DNA from: Longimicrobiales bacterium
Lineage (GTDB): Bacteria; Gemmatimonadota; Gemmatimonadetes; Longimicrobiales; Gaopeijiaceae
NCBI GenBank assembly: GCA_951813395.1
Contig: OX638356.1
Span: forward strand, 186,001-250,000
Direction: 5' to 3'
Length of the DNA stretch: 64,000 bases
Part shown: positions 16,601 through 25,516 of the stretch, in pieces
Numbering within the stretch: the stretch's first letter is position 1
Layout of the letters: the number at the start of each line of letters is the position of its first letter
The notes under the pieces: generated by a model
Told to the model about the DNA's origin: nothing
What the model saw: only the letters and a program-made list of their open reading frames with translations
The model's database searches: none
Made by a program: the position numbers and the translations under genes

Positions 16601-18397
16601 GTCGAGAGACTGCATCTCGGCCAGAACGACCTTGCCGGCGTCATTCCTCCGGAAATCGGGAGCCTGTCACGCCTGCGGAACCTGCAGCTCGCGGAGAACC
16701 GGCTGACCGGAACGATCCCGGCTGAGCTGGGGAATCTCGCGGCCCTGCAGTCCCTCGACCTTTCGCTCAATCGCGAGATGCGCGGGGTCCTGCCGCCCAC
16801 CCTGACGGCGCTGAGACAGCTCGACGCGCTCCTGCTCGCGGGCACGAACCTGTGCTCGCCGCGCGACCCGGATTTCCTCGACTGGCTCAGTGGCGTGGGA
16901 AATCAGCATGTGCCCCGGTGCGGCGCCGTCGAGGGATCGGTCGCGTACATCACGCAGGCTGTGCAGTCCGTCGACTTCCCGGTCCCGCTGGTCGCCGGCA
17001 AGGACGGCTTGCTGCGGGTGTTCGTGAGAGCCGACCAGAGCACAAGCCAGAGTCTCCCGGACGTGCGGGCCCGTTTCTTCCTGGACGGCGCCGAGACGCA
17101 TGTGGTCGACATCCCCGCGCAGTCCGCGCCGATTCCCACCGAGATCGAGGAGGAGGACCTCGCCCGCTCGGCGAACGCGTTGATTCCGGGCGCGGTGCTG
17201 CAGCCCGGTCTGGAGATGGTGGTGGAGATAGACCCCGGGGGTACGCTGGACCCGGCGCTGGGCGTCACCGAACGCATCCCCGCGACAGGGCGGACCGCGG
17301 TGAGCGTGCGCGCGGTGCCGTCATTCGATCTCACGGTGATTCCGTTTCTGGCGGAATCGGACCCGGATTCCTCGGTCCTGGAGTCGACTCGAGACCTGAA
17401 CGCCGAGTCGGATCTGTTCCGGGACGTGCGGACCCTCCTGCCGGTCGAGGGGTTTGCCGTGACGGTGCACGAACCCGTGCTGACGGCGACAGTCGACCTG
17501 TTTAGCGTGCTCCGGGAGACGGAAGCCATCCGGGTCATGGAGGGCCGCGCCGGCTACCACGTCGGGCTTGCGCGCCCAACGGCGTCGCTTCGCGGGGTGG
17601 CCGACCTGGGCGGGTACTCGAGCTCCAGCATCCCCGTGCCCGACGTCATTGCACACGAACTCGGGCACAACCTGAGGCTCGTTCACGCACCCTGCGGAGG
17701 GGCGGAGGGGGCGGATCCGGCCTTCCCTCAGCGCGACGGCTCCATCGGCAACTGGGGATTCGACTTCCTCAACAACGTCCTGGTGCCACCCGGCAACCCG
17801 GACCTCATGAGCTACTGCGATCCGCGGTGGATCAGCGGTTACAACTTCACCAGGATGGTCAACTTCCGTCTCAACCGGGCCGGCGGAACGGCGGCGTTCA
17901 TGGGGCCTCGCGCCAGGTCCCTGCTCCTGTGGGGCGGCGTTGACGGTGAGGGAAATCTGTTCCTGGACCCGGCGATGGTCGTCGATGCCCCCGCCGTGCT
18001 CCCGAGTCCCGGCGGCGCCTACCGGCTGGTCGGCCTGGGGGCGGACGAGCGAGAGCTGTTCTCGCTGGATTTCGACATGCCGCCCGTGGCCGACGGCGAT
18101 GGACGCGCCTCGTTCGTGTTCACGCTTCCCGCGGAGCCGGAGTGGTCCGGCGCCTTGGAGAGCATCACGCTGTCCGGACCGGACGGATCCGCGACGATGG
18201 GACGCGACAGCGATCGCCAGGTCACCATTCTGCTCGATCCCGTCGCGGGGCGGGTGCGCGGGATCCTGCGATACCCCGCCGGCACCGCAATGCCTGACGC
18301 CGAGGCGGCCCGAGCGGCCCGAGCGGCCTGGGTTGCGGAGGGATTACAGGTGCTACACAGCCGCGGGATTCCCGACGCCACGGCCTGGCGACGCTAG
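13652..18397 (+). CDS. Lipoprotein with BIG2 domains, plant-type LRR modules and metzincin-like protease
   Basis: A 1,581-residue surface lipoprotein (lipobox WAAGC, Cys27; or Cys21 if Met7 is the start). A Pro-rich linker leads to two BIG2 Ig-like domains (~48-215). Four modules follow, at about 219, 372, 597 and 726. Each opens with a cap like the plant LRRNT_2 motif (L..LY...DGPNW....NWL...P...W.GV) and contains LRRs of the plant form LTGSIPPELGNL; the first three close with a Cys pair. The last module has about 12 LRRs. From ~1090 a protease region carries HELGHNLRLVH (1335-1345) and a Met-turn DLMSYC (Met1386), as in metzincins, but the usual Gly of HExxHxxGxxH is Arg1342. A beta-rich tail ends the protein. 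Likely binds and cleaves an extracellular substrate, which is unknown. Confidence 0.85.
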   Translation: MGKGRVMTGGGRIAIAILALLAWAAGCGDGATEPPPQPPPDPPRPTTVTVSPATSRLTALGATVQLTATVLDQNGQTMAGAAVTWESSQAAVATVDAAGLVTAAGNGTATITARAGTASVTAAVTVTQAASSVVVSPAEATLTVLGDTLRLAAEAFDANGVAVADAQFSWESSNVAVATVDTSGLVTAAGNGTATITASAGAASGTSEITVAAASDSPDRPALETFYETTLGPDWTNATNWLTSAPVGEWHGVEVDTEGRVIGLALANNNLTGWIPPDVGDLDRLRYLHFDHNQLNGPLPPELAGATDLRSLRVRGNLLSGALPRSLLELPLEEFHYADTGLCVPPYDTFRDWLGRIASHAGTGVECAPLTDRDILVRLYAATDGPNWENNANWLSEAPLNQWYGVTTNSGGRVRRLDLGFNGLHGVVPPELGGLSNLQVLDLPTSDRGLTGSIPPELGQLRQLERLALGHNGLTGSIPPELGNASSLRFLSLENNHLTGAIPPELGRLTRLEGLALQLNTLSGELPPALGDLARLRYVSLHRNHLSGPVPASLLRVDLRRFTFERNLGLCAPGTTRFLAWLGRMDETNGGYCNTGDAAALERLHETAGGAGWTRSDGWLAGQPLSDWHGVVTDSLGYVRELDLSRNGLVGSLPLTLGDLSGLTSLRVGGNALSGPLPLSLTEIPLRELHYSDTGLCAPLDGGFPEWLNAVSSHEGTGLECAASNDRAVLETLYRALDGPNWTRSSGWLTDAPLANWWGVDVDGDGRVVRLSLNGNNLAGRIPAEIGNLSRLRTLFLASNSIAGPIPAAIGRLSRLEDLSLEFNPLGGDIPVEIGNLSNLRYLRLEANSLRGSIPPELGRLDKLEELILINNQLTGGIPPELGNLASVRLLGLNKNALTGEVPASLGELPQLENLILHTNRLSGEIPPTLGNLANVTNLELSVNLLGGKIPRELGRLANLKYLRLGENLLTGRIPRELGDLSRVERLHLGQNDLAGVIPPEIGSLSRLRNLQLAENRLTGTIPAELGNLAALQSLDLSLNREMRGVLPPTLTALRQLDALLLAGTNLCSPRDPDFLDWLSGVGNQHVPRCGAVEGSVAYITQAVQSVDFPVPLVAGKDGLLRVFVRADQSTSQSLPDVRARFFLDGAETHVVDIPAQSAPIPTEIEEEDLARSANALIPGAVLQPGLEMVVEIDPGGTLDPALGVTERIPATGRTAVSVRAVPSFDLTVIPFLAESDPDSSVLESTRDLNAESDLFRDVRTLLPVEGFAVTVHEPVLTATVDLFSVLRETEAIRVMEGRAGYHVGLARPTASLRGVADLGGYSSSSIPVPDVIAHELGHNLRLVHAPCGGAEGADPAFPQRDGSIGNWGFDFLNNVLVPPGNPDLMSYCDPRWISGYNFTRMVNFRLNRAGGTAAFMGPRARSLLLWGGVDGEGNLFLDPAMVVDAPAVLPSPGGAYRLVGLGADERELFSLDFDMPPVADGDGRASFVFTLPAEPEWSGALESITLSGPDGSATMGRDSDRQVTILLDPVAGRVRGILRYPAGTAMPDAEAARAARAAWVAEGLQVLHSRGIPDATAWRR

Positions 18398-18433
18398 CGG
18401 CGCTCCAGCAGCGGCGCTCGCGGCCCCGGCCCC

Positions 18434-18874
18434 TCACCGCTCCAGCCGCAGCCTCAGCCTGCCCTCGAGGCTCATCTCCAGGACCCGCCGGTCCGGCCTT
18501 TCCAGCTTGCCGGTCAGGTCGCGCTCGTACTCGGCCGACGCCACCAGTCCGCGCTCGGGATCCCAGAGGACGATCCCGCTCACGGGACCCTTGAGCACGC
18601 GGAAGGTCGCGGCGCCCGGGACTCCGGTGACGGTCACCGTGTCCAGGGTGCCGTCCGTCGCGATGCGCAGCAACGTGCGCCCGTTCACGATCGTGTCCCC
18701 CACGAGGGTGTGGGTGACTGTCGCGCGGTAGGTCACTTCCGCTTCCGGCGCGTCGATGTGCCACCTCACGGTATCCGGCCAGGTCGCGCCCGGATCCACC
18801 ACGCTGTCGGGCAGGCGCGGGAAGAGGTCGTGCGCGTGGCGGTCGCCCATGGCAACTAACGATGTAGTTGGCAA
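18434..18874 (-). pseudogene. Truncated paralogue of the lipoprotein at 19,908
   Basis: An open frame of up to 146 codons (TTG start at 18874; ATG at 18850). HDLFPRLPDSVVDPGATWPD, HTLVGDTIVNGRTLLRIAT and IVLWDPERGLVASAEYER align with the C-terminal half of the lipoprotein at 19,908-20,765 (HELFPPLPDAVVETGGMWVD, YTLVGDTLVDGRTLLNFAV, FILWDAERGLPAYQESER). The signal peptide and N-terminal half are missing. It is most simply a 5'-truncated duplicate lying beyond the quinone oxidoreductase gene, though a short cytoplasmic protein cannot be excluded. Confidence 0.65.
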
Positions 18875-18913
18875 TCTCCGCAGTCAACCAGGCTCCTGGG
18901 AGCCCCGCCCCCC

Positions 18914-19903
18914 TCAGGGCACCAGCACCGTGCAGCCCTGCGTCTGCCGCGATTCCAGCGCGCGATGCGCCTCGGCGGCCTGGTCCAGCGGAAAGCGCTG
19001 GCCGATGGTGATCCGGATGCGGCCGGCGTCGATGTGCCCCAGCAGCTCCCCGGCCGCCTCCTCCAGGTCCTCTCGCCGGTCGATGTAGGGCTTGAGCGAC
19101 GGCCGCGCCACGGTGATCCCCTTGGCGCTCAGGCGCAGGAGGTTGAGCGGCGGCACCGCGCCCGAGGCGTTGCCGAAGGTGATCATCATGCCGAAGCGGC
19201 CGAGGCACTCCATCGAGCCGTCGAAGGTGGCCTTCCCCACGCCGTCGAACACCACGGGGACGCCCTGGCCGCCGGTGATCTCGGCCACCCGCTCCACGAA
19301 GTCCTCTTCCTTGTACAGGATGACGTGATCGCACCCGTGCTCCCGCGCCACGCGCGCCTTCCCGGCGCTTCCCACCGTGCCGATCACGGTGGCGCCCAGC
19401 GCCTTGCACCACTGGCCCAGAATCGTGCCCACCCCGCCCGCGGCCGCGTGCACGAGCACGGTCTCGCCCGCGCTCAGCCGATAGGTGCGGCGGCAGAGAT
19501 ACCACGACGTCATCCCCTTCAGCATTGCCGCCGCGGCGGTCTCGGAGTCGACCCCGCCGGGGATCGGGACCAGCTGGTCCGTGGGCATCACCCGCCACTC
19601 GCAGTACGCGCCCAGCCCGAAACCGTACGCGACCCGGTCGCCGGCCTGGAACGACGGCCCGTTCCCGGCGGGCGGCCCCACCGCCTCCACCACACCCGCG
19701 GCCTCCATCCCGATCGCGGTCGGCAGCGACGGCACGGGATACAGCCCGCTGCGGTGATACGTGTCGATGAAGTTCAGCCCGACGGCTTCGTGCCGGACAA
19801 GCACCTCGCCGGGCCCCGGATCGGCGAGTGGGACTTCCTCCCAGCGCAGAACCTCGGGACCGCCGAGCTCGTGGATGCGGACGGCCTTCGTGTTTCGGGA
19901 CAC
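18914..19903 (-). CDS. qor: NADPH:quinone oxidoreductase (zinc-independent MDR family)
   Basis: A 329-residue medium-chain dehydrogenase/reductase of the QOR class. The N-terminal GroES-like domain has GPGEVLVRHEAVGLNFIDTY and HRSGLYPVPSLPTAIGMEAAG. The nucleotide-binding domain has VLVHAAAGGVGTILGQWCKA, in which AAGGVG is the NADPH loop. No zinc-binding cysteines are seen, as expected for QOR. It starts 4 bp after the lipoprotein gene at 19,908, so the two are probably co-transcribed. Role: one- or two-electron reduction of quinones or enones in the cytoplasm. Confidence 0.92.
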   Translation of the reverse strand: MSRNTKAVRIHELGGPEVLRWEEVPLADPGPGEVLVRHEAVGLNFIDTYHRSGLYPVPSLPTAIGMEAAGVVEAVGPPAGNGPSFQAGDRVAYGFGLGAYCEWRVMPTDQLVPIPGGVDSETAAAAMLKGMTSWYLCRRTYRLSAGETVLVHAAAGGVGTILGQWCKALGATVIGTVGSAGKARVAREHGCDHVILYKEEDFVERVAEITGGQGVPVVFDGVGKATFDGSMECLGRFGMMITFGNASGAVPPLNLLRLSAKGITVARPSLKPYIDRREDLEEAAGELLGHIDAGRIRITIGQRFPLDQAAEAHRALESRQTQGCTVLVP

Positions 19904-19907
19904 GACG

Positions 19908-20765
19908 CTAATTCCGCAGGCTGACCTTGACGGTTCCGCTCACGCTCATCGGGAAGGGGGGCATCCCCGCCACCGAAGTGGAGCCCTCCATCTCGCGTTC
20001 GGACTCCTGGTAGGCCGGCAGCCCGCGTTCCGCGTCCCAGAGAATGAAGCCGGCCGTCGTGCCCGCCATACTCTGCGTAATCGCCATGCCACCCTGGTTC
20101 ACCTCCGCCTCGCCGGACACCTCGCCCGTCACCGCGAAGTTCAGGAGCGTCCGACCGTCCACGAGGGTGTCCCCGACCAGCGTATAGGAGAGAATCCCCG
20201 TGGAGACCGTCTCCATCGACTCCATCTCGGTGGTCCACGTCACCGTGTCCACCCACATCCCGCCCGTCTCCACCACGGCGTCCGGGAGCGGGGGGAACAG
20301 TTCGTGAGCGATGGAGGCGAACGGCGACATCTGCGCCAGGGCACCCGGAAGCTCGGGCAGCGAGGTGACCTCGACGTCCCCGCGGCGACCGATCGTGTAG
20401 TCGAGCGATCCGCTCAGGTCGTCGCCATCGACCGACTGGACTCCCGTCATCGGGTTCTCCGTGGAGGCCTCGAAAAGCTCCACGCTTCCCATCACGCGGA
20501 CCCCCTCCTGCGCGCGCTCGAAGGTCATCGCCAGGGTCAGGTTGGTGCCGGAGTTGACCACCATGCCGCCCATGGGCGTGCTCACGGACACGACCGTGGT
20601 GTCCGTCATCTGGAAGGTCGCCATCGGCGGCGTCGGCACATCGTACGCCAGCGGGCGGGCGGGAGCGGGGCCGCCGTACCCGGAACAGGCGGCAACAGCC
20701 GCAGTCGCGACGGCGGTCGCGGTGACCATGAGTGCTTTTCTTCTGTCCACGATTCCTCTGTCCAC
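19908..20765 (-). CDS. Predicted lipoprotein of unknown function
   Basis: Up to 285 residues. The signal sequence ALMVTATAVATAAVAAC ends in a lipobox (VAAC). The mature part is rich in Thr, Val and Gly and looks all-beta. YTLVGDTLVDGRTLL and FILWDAERGLPAYQESE recur in the truncated paralogue at 18,434. Two GTG starts, at 20765 and 20750, each carry their own GAGGAA because a 15-bp unit is duplicated. I do not recognise a characterised family. The gene leads a short operon with qor. Confidence 0.7.
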   Translation of the reverse strand: MDRGIVDRRKALMVTATAVATAAVAACSGYGGPAPARPLAYDVPTPPMATFQMTDTTVVSVSTPMGGMVVNSGTNLTLAMTFERAQEGVRVMGSVELFEASTENPMTGVQSVDGDDLSGSLDYTIGRRGDVEVTSLPELPGALAQMSPFASIAHELFPPLPDAVVETGGMWVDTVTWTTEMESMETVSTGILSYTLVGDTLVDGRTLLNFAVTGEVSGEAEVNQGGMAITQSMAGTTAGFILWDAERGLPAYQESEREMEGSTSVAGMPPFPMSVSGTVKVSLRN

Positions 20766-20773
20766 GATTCCTC
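20744..20773 (-). repeat. Tandem 15-bp duplication of ribosome-binding site and start codon
   Basis: TGTCCACGATTCCTC (plus strand) occurs twice in tandem at 20744-20758 and 20759-20773. Read on the minus strand each unit is GAGGAATC-GTG-GAC, so the lipoprotein gene has two consecutive Shine-Dalgarno/GTG sets in frame. Confidence 0.8.
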
Positions 20774-20790
20774 TCAGTGTGATGGATGCA

Positions 20791-20811
20791 ACCCTGACGT
20801 TACGTCAGGGT
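20791..20811. promoter_or_regulatory. 21-bp perfect palindrome ACCCTGACGT / ACGTCAGGGT
   Basis: Ten-base arms flank a single T. It lies 2 bp beyond the CDGSH stop and 25 bp before the lipoprotein start. On the minus strand TTGACG precedes it directly, giving a long-spacer layout reminiscent of MerR-type promoters. As RNA it could fold with an 8-bp stem and GUUAC-type loop. A near-copy is at 55,819-55,839. Confidence 0.55.
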
Positions 20812-20813
20812 CG

Positions 20814-21230
20814 TCAATCGGCTTCAAAGTCCGACTCCTTGTGCGAGCCGTCGCAGAAGGGCTTCGTGGACGACAGGCCGCAGCGGCAGAGCGCCCCCTT
20901 CGTCCCCTCCGACACCACCCCGTCCGACCCCACGACGGCGAGAGGCCCGCGCACCAGCAGCGGCCCGTTCACCGCGCACACGATACGCACCGGCGCCCCG
21001 TCGGCGACCTCCTCCCGCCCCGGCACCAGGCGCCCTCCCTGGATCACCCCCGGATCGTCGAACCCGACCCGGTTGTGCGAGCCGTCGCAGAACGGCTTGT
21101 TGGCCGAGTGACCGCACCGGCACAGCGCGACATCGTCCGTGTCGGCGACGATCTCGCCGCCCACTTCGACCTCAATCCGCCCGGTCAGGCACAGCGGCCC
21201 GGCGGACGGCACTTCGGCCACATTGCTCAT
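20814..21230 (-). CDS. Double CDGSH iron-sulfur domain protein
   Basis: A 138-residue protein with two CDGSH-type [2Fe-2S] sites: Cys37, Cys39, Cys48, His52 (CRCGHSANKPFCDGSH) and Cys115, Cys117, Cys126, His130 (CRCGLSSTKPFCDGSH). Each has the C-x-C-x8-C-x3-H pattern of the mitoNEET family. There is no membrane anchor, so it is cytosolic. The stop lies 10 bp before the ETF-QO gene's end region on the same strand, suggesting a shared transcript and an electron-transfer role. Confidence 0.93.
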   Translation of the reverse strand: MSNVAEVPSAGPLCLTGRIEVEVGGEIVADTDDVALCRCGHSANKPFCDGSHNRVGFDDPGVIQGGRLVPGREEVADGAPVRIVCAVNGPLLVRGPLAVVGSDGVVSEGTKGALCRCGLSSTKPFCDGSHKESDFEAD

Positions 21231-21240
21231 GGTCGTCTCC

Positions 21241-22941
21241 TCACATTCTCCGGTATCGTGGCCCGCTGCCGCCCTCGCGCGGCGCCCACCTGGGCCCGAG
21301 CACGTCGGTCGCCTTGCAGTCCACGCAGTTGGGCGCGTTGACGCGCAGCACGTCGCCGTCGCGCTCGTACACGCCCGCGGGGCACAGGTGAACGTACATC
21401 TCCGCGACCTCGGGGGGCACGTCCTCGCCCACCGTCAGGTGCGACGAAATGTCGTCGCGCGTCTGGTTTCCGCTCTTGAAGACGGCGTCCACCTTGGACA
21501 CGGCGAGGGGGCCCGGCGCGTCGCCCGCCGGGCTCCGGCCGCCCGCTCCCCGGCCGCCCGCGCCCCCCTCCAGCCACTTCGGCTCGGCCGCGTCGGTCGC
21601 AGTCTCGATCCTGCCGCCCGGCACGCGTCCCCCGGTCACCGTCGCCAGGCTCGCCTTCGCGCCGCCGAGGTAGAAGCCGCTCTTGAACGCCAGCCGCATG
21701 TTGCGGTTGCGCCTCAGGTCACGCGCGATGAACGACCCGTCCACCGCCGCCGTGTAGCCCGCCAGCCCGGCCTCGGAGGTGTCGCCGGCCTTGAGCGCCC
21801 GGTAAATCGTGCGCGCGGCCAGCATGCCCGAGTGCATCGCGTAGTGGATCCCCTTCAGCGACGCGACGTCCACGTACCCGGCCGCGTCGCCCACCATGCA
21901 GATGCCGCTCCCGTGCCGGCGCTCCGGCAGCGAGTGGTAGCCGCCCTCCGGAATCGTCTTCGCGCCCCATTCGACCATTTCGCCGCCCTCCAGAATGCCG
22001 CGGAAGAGGGGGTGGTGCTTCAGGCGCTGCAGCAGGCCGTGCACGTCCAGCCGCGCGTCTCGATAGTCCAGGCTGACCACCAGGCCGAGCGCGACCAGAT
22101 CGTCGGCGAGCGGGTAGGCGAAGGTGCCGCCGAAGCCGGAGCCGTCCGCGCCCCGCCCGATGAGCGGCCATCCCATGGTGTGAATGATCCGGTCGAGCGT
22201 CCTGGGGACTTCCCACAGCTCCTTGACGCCCAGCGAATAGATCTGCGGATTCGCCGAGCCCACCCCCTGCCAGTCGACGTACGCCTGCGTGAGCGCGCCC
22301 CGCGTCCCCTCCGAGAGCACGGTGACCCGGGCGGTCACGTCGACCGGGGGCATGTAGCCCGCGCCGGACGGCTGCCCGTCGCGGTTCAGGCCGCGCGCGG
22401 CCGTCCGCACCCCGATCACGTCGTCGCCGTCGACGAGCAGGGCGTCGGCGGGGAATCCGGGCACGATCATCACGCCCGCTTCCTCGGCGCGCTCGCCGAG
22501 CCAGCGCACGACCTCGCAGATGGAGGCGATGTGATTGCCGTGGTTACGCATTGTCGGCGGGGCCGGGATGCGCAGGCGGCTCTTCTCCGTGAGGAAATAG
22601 ACGGCCTCGCGCGAGACGGGGCGCCGGAAGGGGAAGTCGGTATCGCTCATGCCGGGAAAGAGTTCCCTGAACGACCCCGGGTTGATCACCGCGCCGGACA
22701 GATTATGGTCGCCCAGTCCCTCCGCCTTCTCCAAAACCCCGATTTCGAGGTCCCCGGGGCCGTCTCCGGCTTCGTTGCCTTCCCGCACCAGGCGCGCAAG
22801 TTCGATCGCTCCGGCCAGTCCGGCGGGCCCGCCGCCCACGAACACCACGTCCAGCGGCACGGCCTCGTCGTCCGGCGGCTCGTGCACGATGAAGCGCCCG
22901 CGGGACAGGGCCGGCTGATGGCGGTCCGGATGGATGATCAC
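21241..22941 (-). CDS. Electron transfer flavoprotein:ubiquinone oxidoreductase (ETF-QO)
   Basis: A 566-residue enzyme that passes electrons from ETF to quinone at the membrane. The GTG at 22941 is chosen for its AAGGAG six bases upstream; a longer frame to 23013 exists. FAD binding is shown by VVFVGGGPAGLAGAIELARL. GLGDHNLSGAVINP, WGAKTIPEGGYHSLP and MVGDAAGYVDVASLKGIHYA are family signatures. The C-terminal cluster domain has Cys520, Cys539 and Cys542, but the expected fourth ligand is Thr545 (NCVDCKATD where relatives have CxxCKTCD). The cluster may be altered or use another ligand. It runs divergently from the MoxR gene. Confidence 0.9.
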   Translation of the reverse strand: MIIHPDRHQPALSRGRFIVHEPPDDEAVPLDVVFVGGGPAGLAGAIELARLVREGNEAGDGPGDLEIGVLEKAEGLGDHNLSGAVINPGSFRELFPGMSDTDFPFRRPVSREAVYFLTEKSRLRIPAPPTMRNHGNHIASICEVVRWLGERAEEAGVMIVPGFPADALLVDGDDVIGVRTAARGLNRDGQPSGAGYMPPVDVTARVTVLSEGTRGALTQAYVDWQGVGSANPQIYSLGVKELWEVPRTLDRIIHTMGWPLIGRGADGSGFGGTFAYPLADDLVALGLVVSLDYRDARLDVHGLLQRLKHHPLFRGILEGGEMVEWGAKTIPEGGYHSLPERRHGSGICMVGDAAGYVDVASLKGIHYAMHSGMLAARTIYRALKAGDTSEAGLAGYTAAVDGSFIARDLRRNRNMRLAFKSGFYLGGAKASLATVTGGRVPGGRIETATDAAEPKWLEGGAGGRGAGGRSPAGDAPGPLAVSKVDAVFKSGNQTRDDISSHLTVGEDVPPEVAEMYVHLCPAGVYERDGDVLRVNAPNCVDCKATDVLGPRWAPREGGSGPRYRRM

Positions 22942-23000
22942 GCGTGCTCCTTGAGTAGCGGCAAATGGAAACCTAACGCAGGAGCGGATAAGTTTCCCCG

Positions 23001-24413
<1,413 letters not shown>

Positions 24414-25516
24414 GCAGCGCGCCGATCTTCTGCTGCGCGACCGGGAGCGCGAATTCGTCGAGGTGGTCGGGGTGGGTCCAGGCGGTGGGGGGTGCGGCGG
24501 GCGTTGTGGACGGGCGCTTGGCCGCGGCGGGCGGGCGCTTGGCCGCGGCGGGCGCGACATGCACAATGACAGGCCGGTAGGTCGCGCGGAGGTGGGTGAA
24601 GGCGTGGACGACGGGGTCGAGGCGCGGACCCGGGATGCCCGTGATGCCCAGGTCGGCGAGCGCGGTGAGCGCGGGGAACTCCCACATGCCGGCGAGCAGT
24701 CCGGTCGGCGGGCGCCTGACGAGCAGGGTGTGGGGGGCGCCGTCGCGGCCGTGCCCCGGGCCGTCCGGTGCGTCCGCCACCACGACCGCGACCGCGTACT
24801 CGACCCTCGGCACCCGCTTGCGCGCATTCCGCACCGGCCGCTCCGCCACGGTGCCGGCTGCGAGGGCGCCGCACTCGTCCCCCACCGGACAGGCGCCGCA
24901 GCGAGGGGACCGCGGCGTGCATACGGTGGCGCCGAGCTCCATGAGCGCCTCGTTGAAGTCCCCGGGGCGGTCCGGGTCGATGAGGCGCGCGGCTTCGTCC
25001 CGCAAACGGGTCGGCGTCGGGTCGCCCACATCCAGCAGCCGTGACAACACACGGCGCACGTTGCCGTCTACCGCCGGCACCGCGCTCCCGAACGCGATGC
25101 TCCCCACCGCTCCGGCCGTGTATTCGCCCACGCCCGGCAGGCTGCGGAGTTCGCGCGGGTCCTCGGGCAGGCGTCCTCCGAACCGCTCGCACACGATTTT
25201 CGCCGTCCGGTGCAGGTTGCGCGCGCGTCCGTAGTACCCGAGTCCCTTCCATCCGAGCAGCACTTCGTCGTCCGTCGCGCCCGCGAGCGACTCCCAGTCG
25301 GGGAAGCTGGCCAGCCAGCGGCGGTAGTACGGGATCACGGTCTCGACCCGGGTCTGCTGCAGCATGAATTCGGACACCACGACGCTGTACGGCGTCCGGC
25401 CGCGCCGCCACGGGAGGTCACGGCGACACCGGTCGAAGTGATCCAGCAGCCTGCGGCGGAACCCGGGCGGATCGATCCGGTTTGCAGGCTCGGCTGTCTG
25501 TGGTCTACTGTTCGTC

